Source: Phaeodactylibacter sp. (lineage in GTDB: Bacteria; Bacteroidota; Bacteroidia; Chitinophagales; Saprospiraceae). From it: DNA of 64,000 nt. Location: positions 1 through 64,000 of the forward strand of contig NZ_JALEGS010000085.1 in the NCBI RefSeq assembly GCF_022763345.1, read 5' to 3'. Below the pieces are notes generated by a model. The model was not told the origin of the DNA and did not search any database. It saw only the letters and a list, made by a program, of their open reading frames with translations. This document shows, one piece after another, positions 27,208-33,807 of the stretch (the first letter of the stretch is position 1; each line of letters opens with the position of its first letter). A program made the position numbers and the translations under genes.

Positions 27208-28734
27208 ATGAGGAAGTCGATCAACCGGGCCTTTAAATGGTATTATCAGCAACGGTATAAAGGTATTCGGCATTTTATGGAGCACCCCCATCAGGTTCAG
27301 GAGCAATTGCTGAAGCAGCTGCTGCAGTTTACCAAACATACCGAATGGGGGCGGCGATATGGCTACCGCGATATCCGTGATGCGGCACAATTTGCCCGCC
27401 GGATACCGGTCAATGATTACGATGGCCTCAAGCCCTTCATCAAGCGGATGATGTATGGCGAGAAAGATGTGCTCTGGAGTGGTCAGGTCCGTTGGTTCTC
27501 CAAGTCTTCCGGTACGACAAGCGATCGCAGCAAATTCATCCCCGTACCTGCTCAGAACCTCCGCAAATGCCACATCCGCGGTACTTGGGACACAATGGCG
27601 CTTTTTTACCACAACCGCCCCGATGCCCGTCAGTTTGAGTGCAAAAGTATGATTATGGGTGGGAGCTTATTTCCCTTCGAGCCTTATCCCAAGACTACCT
27701 ATGGCGATGTGTCTGCCATTATGATTCAGAATATGCCTGCGGTGGGGCGCCCGTTCTTTACACCGGACTTTAAAACAGCGTTGCTGCACGACTGGGAGGT
27801 GAAGCTGGAAAAACTGGCCCAAATCGGAGCCAACGAACCCGATATGGTCATGATTGGCGGGGTGCCAACCTGGACGGTGGTGCTGTTCCGGCGCATTCTG
27901 GAACTTACCGGAAAAAGCAATATGTTGGAAGTCTGGCCTAATTTTCAGGGTTATGTGCACGGTGGGGTCAGCTTTACCCCTTACCGCAAGCAGTTTGAGG
28001 CCTTCTTCCCTTCGGAAGACATCAGCTATCAGGAAATTTATAATGCTTCTGAGGGATATTTTGCGGCTCAGGACGACTTCAGCCGGGACGATATGCTGCT
28101 GCTGCTCAATAACGGCGTGTACTATGAATTCCTGCCCATGACAGAGTGGGATAAGCCCAATCCCGTTGCGGTGCCCCTGCATGAAGTACAGGCGGGTCGA
28201 AATTATGCCCTTGTGGTCACTACGAATGCAGGTCTTTGGCGCTACACGCCTGGAGATACCGTAACCTTTACCTCAACGGAGCCCTACCGCATCAAGATCA
28301 CGGGGCGCACCAAGCAGTTTGTCAATGCTTTTGGCGAGGAAGTCATGGTGGAGAATACCGATCAGGCATTGGATGTGGCCTGCCGCCGTACGGGAGCGAT
28401 CGTCTCCGAGTACACTGTAGCTCCGGTTTATTTCAATGGCAACAGCAAAGGCGGCCACGAATGGCTGGTTGAGTTCGAGCGGGAACCCGCTGACGAAGCG
28501 CAGTTTGCTCATATGCTGGACAAAGCTTTGCAGGCCGCCAATTCAGACTACGAAGCGAAGCGCTCCAAAAGCCTCGCCCTGGAGCAACTGCGCCTGCATG
28601 CACTCCCTCCAGGAACTTTCCACGACTGGATGCGTTCCCGAGGGAAGTTTGGAGGGCAGCATAAAGTGCCCCGCCTGGCCAATCACCGCAAATACGTGGA
28701 GGAAATCCTCAATTATCTTGGCAATAAGGTCTAA
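27208..28734 (+). CDS. GH3 auxin-responsive-promoter family acyl-adenylating enzyme
   Basis: The ATG at 27208 gives 508 residues. The protein belongs to the GH3 family of the ANL adenylating superfamily: the phosphate loop is SSGTTSDRSKFIPV near residue 97, followed by EVWPNFQGYVHGG, YNASEGYFAAQ and the hinge region TPGDTVTFTSTEPYRIKITG. Plant members conjugate amino acids to hormones such as auxin and jasmonate; bacterial homologues are common in Bacteroidota but largely uncharacterised. The likely reaction is adenylation of a carboxylate, possibly followed by amide formation. It converges with a 4-nt overlap on the ATP-grasp-like gene, a second amide-bond candidate. A co-function is speculative, as the two are on opposite strands. 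Confidence 0.85.
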   Translation: MRKSINRAFKWYYQQRYKGIRHFMEHPHQVQEQLLKQLLQFTKHTEWGRRYGYRDIRDAAQFARRIPVNDYDGLKPFIKRMMYGEKDVLWSGQVRWFSKSSGTTSDRSKFIPVPAQNLRKCHIRGTWDTMALFYHNRPDARQFECKSMIMGGSLFPFEPYPKTTYGDVSAIMIQNMPAVGRPFFTPDFKTALLHDWEVKLEKLAQIGANEPDMVMIGGVPTWTVVLFRRILELTGKSNMLEVWPNFQGYVHGGVSFTPYRKQFEAFFPSEDISYQEIYNASEGYFAAQDDFSRDDMLLLLNNGVYYEFLPMTEWDKPNPVAVPLHEVQAGRNYALVVTTNAGLWRYTPGDTVTFTSTEPYRIKITGRTKQFVNAFGEEVMVENTDQALDVACRRTGAIVSEYTVAPVYFNGNSKGGHEWLVEFEREPADEAQFAHMLDKALQAANSDYEAKRSKSLALEQLRLHALPPGTFHDWMRSRGKFGGQHKVPRLANHRKYVEEILNYLGNKV

Positions 28735-29921
28735 ACCTTAAACAGCCCTACGCTGCCGCCTACCCAATCCTTGTCCCGGTTGTAGCGTACGCCGACCATC
28801 AGGCCTTTGCTTAGCCGGGCCAGGTTGTTGACCATCACCGGACGGGGGGCGCCGCGTTCCCAAAGCATGAGCATCCGGATTTCACACTTCGAAGGTTCGC
28901 CGGGCGTCTCTACCACCGGCGCGTACGTTACCTTGCGCTGCAGAATGTAATTCTCAGGGTCTTTGATTGCATCCACATCGTGCTGATTGATGTTGATGAT
29001 GACTCCGGTACCAGCGAAGGAGTACAATGGTTTGAGCACGTAATTGTGCAGGTCTTCCGGCAGTGTCTCCAGCTCGTTGAGGAAGTAAGATTTGGGTACA
29101 TACGGGCTGTCAATCAGCGGCAGGGTATGTTTGCTGATGCGGAAGAACCAGTTTGGATGACCTACATATTCCACGTCGTGCTCTTGGATGAAATAAAACT
29201 CCCGCTTGAGGTCGTCGCGGCGGATCAGCTCATCAAAAATAACACGGTTGAAAATGCGCCTCACCTGTATCTTGCGGCCCTCCTTGAAGTAGAACACTTT
29301 TCTGCCTTCCACTTTGACTTCAGACACACAAACGGACTCAATGCCAATCATATGCTTAGCTGCAATGAAGTCAATTCTGGTCACCTGAGTGTCCGGCTCG
29401 ACTTCCAGCAGGATGACTTCTTCCGGGTCGTGGTCGCCAATGATGACCTGCCGCAGCTTTTCGAGGTACGTTTCAGAAGTCAGGCCACCAAAGAGGTGAG
29501 AGTAGCCTTCCGGAAGATCGTAAATTTCCTGGTATCCCCGAGCCACCAAGTCCTGGAAAAAGTAAAGGGAGGGGAAGCCCTGCACTTCAATAAGCTGAGG
29601 AGTCAGTGTCCCGTCTGCTTCCTGGCAAATGCCAAAGTCCATTTGTAAGAAAGTGGTGTGCGGCGTTTCGTTAGGGACTTCCTGCCCGGCGAGCAGCGCA
29701 CTACGGGAACGCTCCTCAAAGTCGGGAGCGACGATCACATCCGTAATCTGATCGCAGGCTTCAAAGAGTTTAGCTTTCAGGTCATCCGGTATAAAAACGG
29801 GTGTCTCGGCAATGCGAAAGGGCGGTCGGTGGTTGTACTGCTTTTCTACCCATTCGAGCAGCGCCTGATAGCGCTCAGATGTGAACGCATCGTTGAATTG
29901 TTTCCGCAGATCGGGAACCAT
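28731..29921 (-). CDS. ATP-grasp-like ligase, possibly circularly permuted
   Basis: The start at 29921 (MVPDLRKQFN) gives 396 residues; the frame is open 28 codons further but with poor Pro-rich sequence. An acidic metal-site-like stretch (PQLIEVQGFPS, near residue 137) comes before the basic ATP-binding stretch (NYVLKPLYSFAGTGV, near 295), the reverse of the usual ATP-grasp order and reminiscent of permuted ATP-grasp or glutathionylspermidine-synthase-like enzymes. KCEIRMLMLW near the end may carry further ligands. There is no signal peptide. It is the last gene of the minus-strand cluster after the amidotransferase-like gene. Family assignment is tentative and the substrate unknown. Confidence 0.55.
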   Translation of the reverse strand: MVPDLRKQFNDAFTSERYQALLEWVEKQYNHRPPFRIAETPVFIPDDLKAKLFEACDQITDVIVAPDFEERSRSALLAGQEVPNETPHTTFLQMDFGICQEADGTLTPQLIEVQGFPSLYFFQDLVARGYQEIYDLPEGYSHLFGGLTSETYLEKLRQVIIGDHDPEEVILLEVEPDTQVTRIDFIAAKHMIGIESVCVSEVKVEGRKVFYFKEGRKIQVRRIFNRVIFDELIRRDDLKREFYFIQEHDVEYVGHPNWFFRISKHTLPLIDSPYVPKSYFLNELETLPEDLHNYVLKPLYSFAGTGVIININQHDVDAIKDPENYILQRKVTYAPVVETPGEPSKCEIRMLMLWERGAPRPVMVNNLARLSKGLMVGVRYNRDKDWVGGSVGLFKV

Positions 29922-30015
29922 AGGTTTAGCGTTTTGTGCCGGCGGCGTGCCGCATCGGCATCGGTCAAACAAGGGTGTATGTGTCGCCGGCAATGCCAAA
30001 GGCATGCGCGGTCAT

Positions 30016-30051
30016 GGCTCCGGATCGTTTGGTCAAACAGCGGCCGGAGCC
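30016..30051 (-). other. Intercistronic inverted repeat at the end of the amidotransferase-like gene
   Basis: GGCTCCGG (30016-30023) and CCGGAGCC (30044-30051) are perfect inverted repeats, with an inner GTTTG-GT-CAAAC stem. It spans the stop codon of the amidotransferase-like gene, and no T-run follows on the minus strand. It is more likely a message-stability or partial read-through element within the cluster than a terminator. Confidence 0.5.
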
Positions 30052-30851
30052 TCTTCTAAAGCATTGATGGCGCGGTGCAGGAAGAGCGGCAGGACGATCT
30101 CATGCGTCAGCCCGATTTTATCGGAATCCCGCAGGTGCTTGATCATGCGAAGGTACTTCTCTTCTCCATGTTCTTCCACAACCGCCTTTTGCCGGGCCGG
30201 GTCCATAAAGTGCTCCCGCATACCATCGGGGTCCGCTTCCGGGTGGAACTGCGTGCCAATGATTTCCGGTGAAAACCGAATGGCCATTACAGCTCGCTCC
30301 AGCGGGACATGAGGCCTGATTTTCTCCAGGGCAAGTAGGTCCGCGCCTAATTCCGCCAGCCTTTTCTCATTAGGCTGTATGCACTGCCAGTGACGGAAGT
30401 CCGCGATGAAAAAAGGATTGGGCAGCCCCTGGAAATTGGGGTCGCTTGCACCTGCATCTGTCATGTGGCAGCGGAACGTCCCAAAAGACATGGACTTACG
30501 CTCCGTTACTTCTGCCAGTTCGAAATGCCGCACCGCCATCTGAAAGGAGTGGCAAATGAAAAAGACATGCTTCTTCCGGTTGCCGGGAATCTGATTCCAG
30601 TCCCAGACCTGCTGCATCCAGTCGAAGTAGCGGGCATCCCAGATGCCGTCTCCTTCAAAGGGGCTGCCAGGGCCGCCGGTGGAAATATAAATATCGTAGT
30701 CCATGCCAGGCACCTCAGCTTTGCCACGCACGTCGAAGATTTTCCATTCGTAGTGCGCCTCAAAGCGGCGCACGATATCCTGAATGCAGCGCATGCCCTG
30801 ATTGGGCGTATTGTCGTACATGTCCAGGATCGCTAATCGTAATGAAGACAT
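30033..30851 (-). CDS. Class I glutamine-amidotransferase-like protein
   Basis: This 272-residue protein has the class I amidotransferase fold. The nucleophile region reads FFICHSFQ (Cys near residue 99), keeping Cys and Gln of the GxCxGxQ pattern but replacing the glycines, and the His/Glu pair is in GTQFHPEAD near residue 203. The triad is therefore intact. STGGPGSPFE near residue 58 is the expected oxyanion loop. Such domains release ammonia from glutamine for a partner synthetase, or act as gamma-glutamyl hydrolases. It lies between two ATP-grasp genes on one strand, so an ammonia- or gamma-glutamyl-linked ligation is plausible but unproven. Confidence 0.75.
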   Translation of the reverse strand: MSSLRLAILDMYDNTPNQGMRCIQDIVRRFEAHYEWKIFDVRGKAEVPGMDYDIYISTGGPGSPFEGDGIWDARYFDWMQQVWDWNQIPGNRKKHVFFICHSFQMAVRHFELAEVTERKSMSFGTFRCHMTDAGASDPNFQGLPNPFFIADFRHWQCIQPNEKRLAELGADLLALEKIRPHVPLERAVMAIRFSPEIIGTQFHPEADPDGMREHFMDPARQKAVVEEHGEEKYLRMIKHLRDSDKIGLTHEIVLPLFLHRAINALEEAPAAV

Positions 30852-30931
30852 ATCAATTGCTTGTTACAGCGGCAAAGCTAAGGATTTTGACGGCAAGCCT
30901 TTGGAAGAAAACCTGCCGTCAGCTGACTATT

Positions 30932-31882
30932 TTAAAGTTTTGCACCGTTGACTGCACCTTTCATAAAGGTGCCCCAGGTCAGGTTGTCCTGTCCGTCTAC
31001 CTGTGCCTGTGCACGCTCAATAGCGTAGCTGGCAGCGGTTTCCACCACCCAGTCAAAGTTGGCTTGCCCGACTGAGTGTAGATCGGCATCCGGTGCCGGG
31101 TTGCAAAAGTCGATAGCGTAAGGCACGCCATCACGGATGGCCAGCTCTACGGTGTTGAAGTCGTAGCCCAGGGCCTGATTGAGGCGCAGCACGTAGTCTT
31201 CCAGTGTTTTCATCATCTCTTCGCCCACGTCAAAGTGCGCAGCGTAGCGCAGGTGATGCGGGTTGCGCGGCTCATAGGGCATGATACGGACGTGCTTGCC
31301 GCCAATGCAGTAACAACGGAAGTAAGCGCTGAAATCAATAGCCTCCTGCAGCATCATCACCAGCTGATGGGTTTCGTTGTAGGCGCGGAAGAAGTCATCA
31401 GCATTATCCAGTTTGTACACATTCTTCCATCCACCGCCTGCGAACGGCTTCATGAAAGCCGGGAAGCCCACGTACTCAAAAATACCTTCCCAGTCCAATG
31501 GGAAAGCCAGGTTGGAAAAGGACTCTGCAGAAGTATCCGCCGGGTGGTCCTTGGAAGGCAGAAGCACAGTTTTAGGGACAGGCACTCCGATTTTCTCAGA
31601 CAGGGTGTTGTTGAAGAACTTTTCGTCCGCACTCCACCAGAAGGGGTTGTTGATCACGGCGGTGCCACTGGCCGCTGTATTTTTCAGGAAAGCCCGGTAG
31701 AAGGGGACATCCTGTGAGATACGGTCGATGATCACCGCGTAGCCCGAGTGGGCTGCTTGTACCACTTTGTCGATGGAAACGGGCTCGGCTTGGATCCCTT
31801 TCACCTTCTTGGAGTTGATACGGTCGATCAGCGCGTGCGGGAAAGAACGTTCCTGACCGAAGAGAATGCCAATTTTTTTCAT
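30932..31882 (-). CDS. ATP-grasp ligase
   Basis: This 316-residue protein has canonical ATP-grasp order: the basic ATP-binding stretch FPAFMKPFAGGGWKNVYK near residue 145, the acidic linker QEAIDFSAYFR near 185, and the metal site NTVELAIRDG followed by YAIDFCNPAPDAD near 265. It should activate a carboxylate as an acyl phosphate and join it to an amine or thiol. Overall form resembles D-Ala-D-Ala-ligase- and RimK-like enzymes, but the N-terminal domain is not one I recognise. Upstream is an esterase (43-nt gap) and downstream the amidotransferase-like gene (80-nt gap), both on the same strand. Confidence 0.75.
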   Translation of the reverse strand: MKKIGILFGQERSFPHALIDRINSKKVKGIQAEPVSIDKVVQAAHSGYAVIIDRISQDVPFYRAFLKNTAASGTAVINNPFWWSADEKFFNNTLSEKIGVPVPKTVLLPSKDHPADTSAESFSNLAFPLDWEGIFEYVGFPAFMKPFAGGGWKNVYKLDNADDFFRAYNETHQLVMMLQEAIDFSAYFRCYCIGGKHVRIMPYEPRNPHHLRYAAHFDVGEEMMKTLEDYVLRLNQALGYDFNTVELAIRDGVPYAIDFCNPAPDADLHSVGQANFDWVVETAASYAIERAQAQVDGQDNLTWGTFMKGAVNGAKL

Positions 31883-31925
31883 GGAGTTTATGGTTTTTAG
31901 ACAAGTGCTTGCGTAAATGGATGTT

Positions 31926-32630
31926 CTAGATCAGAGATAAATAATGCGGGAACATTTCCTGCCAAAGCGGCCAGTCATGCTCCTTCCAGCCCCGGATGTC
32001 CAACCAGTGGTTGATGCCTTTTTGGTTGAGCAGGTGCGAAAGGTGCTTGTTGGCATCCAGGCAAATATCCCATTCAGAGGTGCCCAGGACGATGTTCATC
32101 TGCCAGAGCGCCGGATGGTTGTTGCCCGGAAGGAAATCTACCGGGTTGTTAAAATAGACATTATCGTCGTAATAACCATCCATAAACATTTTTATGTCAA
32201 AGGCGCCGCTCATGGAAAACATGTGGCTGACCAGTTCCGGGTGCTTAAAAGCGAAATTGGCCGCATGGTAGCCGCCAAAACTCGCACCTGCAACGGCTAC
32301 CTTGCCCCCTGCTGTATTCCACCGGATGCTCGGCACCAGCTCGTGAAGGAGCATCTGATCATACCAGACATGGTTCCTGACCCGGTCTGCCGGATGGATA
32401 CCCTTGTTGTACCAGCTCAGTGCGTCCACGCTGTCGGGGCAGAAAATCTGAATAAAGCCCCGCTCCACGTACCAGTGCGCGGTCTGTACCAAACCGAAGT
32501 CCTTGCCCTCGTAATACCGGCCCTGACTGGAAGGGAACAGGATCACCGGATAGCCCTGATGTCCGTAGATGAGCATTTCGATCTCCCGGCTAAGGCTCTG
32601 GGAGTACCACTTGTGATAAGTCTCTCTCAC
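31926..32630 (-). CDS. Esterase-family alpha/beta hydrolase at the head of the ATP-grasp cluster
   Basis: I place the start at GTG 32630 (RETYHKWYSQSL follows), giving 234 residues. A TTG start at 32720 would lie inside the -33 promoter element, and the added 30 residues look unlike a protein N-terminus. The protein belongs to the putative esterase family: GYPVILFPSSQGRYYE near residue 25, nucleophile Ser in AGASFGGYHA near 117 and the probable His in WKEHDWPLW near the C-terminus. It is cytoplasmic, with no signal peptide. As first gene of the minus-strand cluster it may hydrolyse or transfer an ester made or consumed by the two ATP-grasp enzymes; the substrate is unknown. Confidence 0.75.
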   Translation of the reverse strand: MRETYHKWYSQSLSREIEMLIYGHQGYPVILFPSSQGRYYEGKDFGLVQTAHWYVERGFIQIFCPDSVDALSWYNKGIHPADRVRNHVWYDQMLLHELVPSIRWNTAGGKVAVAGASFGGYHAANFAFKHPELVSHMFSMSGAFDIKMFMDGYYDDNVYFNNPVDFLPGNNHPALWQMNIVLGTSEWDICLDANKHLSHLLNQKGINHWLDIRGWKEHDWPLWQEMFPHYLSLI

Positions 32631-32691
32631 GTTTTTCGTCTTGATGCCGCCCCGAAAGGCAGAGTAATTGTACTTTTGACAATAAGTTCTG

Positions 32692-32721
32692 CAAAAATAC
32701 GGGCTTTTCCGGTTTTTCAAA
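32692..32721 (-). promoter_or_regulatory. Promoter of the esterase/ATP-grasp cluster
   Basis: On the minus strand TTTG (32721-32718) is followed after 18 nt by TATTTTTG (32699-32692), a perfect Bacteroidota -33/-7 pair. The predicted start site is near 32685, leaving a leader of about 55 nt before the GTG start at 32630. Confidence 0.6.
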
Positions 32722-32856
32722 GTTTTAAATTGCTGATGTTCAAATGCTTATCAGGTAGCAGGGCAATAGTTGAATGTTTAATACTTCGTACACGAATTAA
32801 TCGGTGGTATTTTTGTGCGCCTGCGGAGCTGATGTCAAAATAAATCCTTGAAATTC

Positions 32857-33726
32857 ATGCGGTTGTTCAAAAGGGAAGCCATTCGGAATTTTTTTCAATT
32901 TTTTTCGCCGGATGCGGGTAGGGTAGAGGTGGAGGAACTGCCTGGCTTGCGGTCTGCCTGGCTGAAACGGGAAGTCAGGGTGCGCGTACTGTTGCCGCCC
33001 GGGTATTTGGAGTCCGAGCGTAGCTACCCCTTGCTTTGCCTGAATGATGGGCAGGACCTCGAAGCGCTGCGCTTCGTCAGGGTATTGGAGCGGTTATACC
33101 GAAAGAGAAAGGTAAGCCATTTTATTACAGTTGCCGTAGATGCCGGTGACCGCATGCAGGAATACGGCACGGCCGGCCGGGCAGACTACATGAACCGGGG
33201 CCGCAAAGCCGGGGCTTATACCCGGTTTTTGCTTCGGGAGTTGGTGCCGTTGCTCAGGCAGCAGTACCGGATTGCTGAAGGCCCGAAGGCCAACGCCATA
33301 GCGGGCTTTTCACTGGGCGGACTTTCCGCTTTTGATATCGCCTGGCACCACCCTGAGGTTTTCGGGCAGGTTGGGGTGTTCTCGGGCTCCCTTTGGTGGC
33401 GCTCCAAGCCATTCCGTAAGGATGCTCCGGATGCCGATCGTATTGTGCAAACTTATGTGGAAAAAAGCAAAGCCTTTCCGCCACTCCGTTTCTGGCTACA
33501 GGCCGGGACGGATGACGAACAGGCCGACCGCAACAACAACGGCATTATTGACGCCATAGACGATACGCTGGACCTGATCAAGGCTTTGGAAACCATTGGT
33601 TATGACCGAAAGAAAGCCATTCGCTACGTTGAAGTGAAGGGGGGCGAGCACAATCCACAAACCTGGGGCCAAATAATGCCGGATTTCCTGCAATGGGCGT
33701 TTCCCAAACGAGCAACAAATAAATAA
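32857..33726 (+). CDS. Esterase-family alpha/beta hydrolase (enterochelin-esterase-like)
   Basis: The ATG at 32857 gives 289 residues; a TTG three codons earlier is possible. RVRVLLPPGYLESERSYPLL is the family's N-terminal beta hairpin, AGFSLGGLSAFD near residue 150 carries the nucleophile Ser, and KGGEHNPQTW near the end carries the His. No signal peptide is evident. It is divergent from the esterase gene at 31926 and of the same fold, so the two share a regulatory gap of about 225 nt. The substrate is unknown. Confidence 0.8.
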   Translation: MRLFKREAIRNFFQFFSPDAGRVEVEELPGLRSAWLKREVRVRVLLPPGYLESERSYPLLCLNDGQDLEALRFVRVLERLYRKRKVSHFITVAVDAGDRMQEYGTAGRADYMNRGRKAGAYTRFLLRELVPLLRQQYRIAEGPKANAIAGFSLGGLSAFDIAWHHPEVFGQVGVFSGSLWWRSKPFRKDAPDADRIVQTYVEKSKAFPPLRFWLQAGTDDEQADRNNNGIIDAIDDTLDLIKALETIGYDRKKAIRYVEVKGGEHNPQTWGQIMPDFLQWAFPKRATNK

Positions 33727-33731
33727 CTTTG
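33700..33731 (+). promoter_or_regulatory. Promoter of the T9SS protein gene at 33808
   Basis: TAACTTTG at 33724-33731 is a perfect -7 element, and TTTC at 33700-33703 lies 20 nt upstream as the -33 element. It overlaps the stop codon of the esterase gene, giving a leader of about 70 nt. Confidence 0.55.
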
Positions 33732-33807
33732 CCGTTTTCAAAATATGCCGGAGCAACCGGTGCCAATACTGCCCACTCAAACGCGGCAGGCGAATTAACT
33801 TACAGAC

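Noticed and set aside
32631..32720. TTG start at 32720 for the minus-strand esterase.
   Set aside because: It lies in the -33 element of a good promoter, and the added residues look non-coding; GTG at 32630 fits family N-termini.
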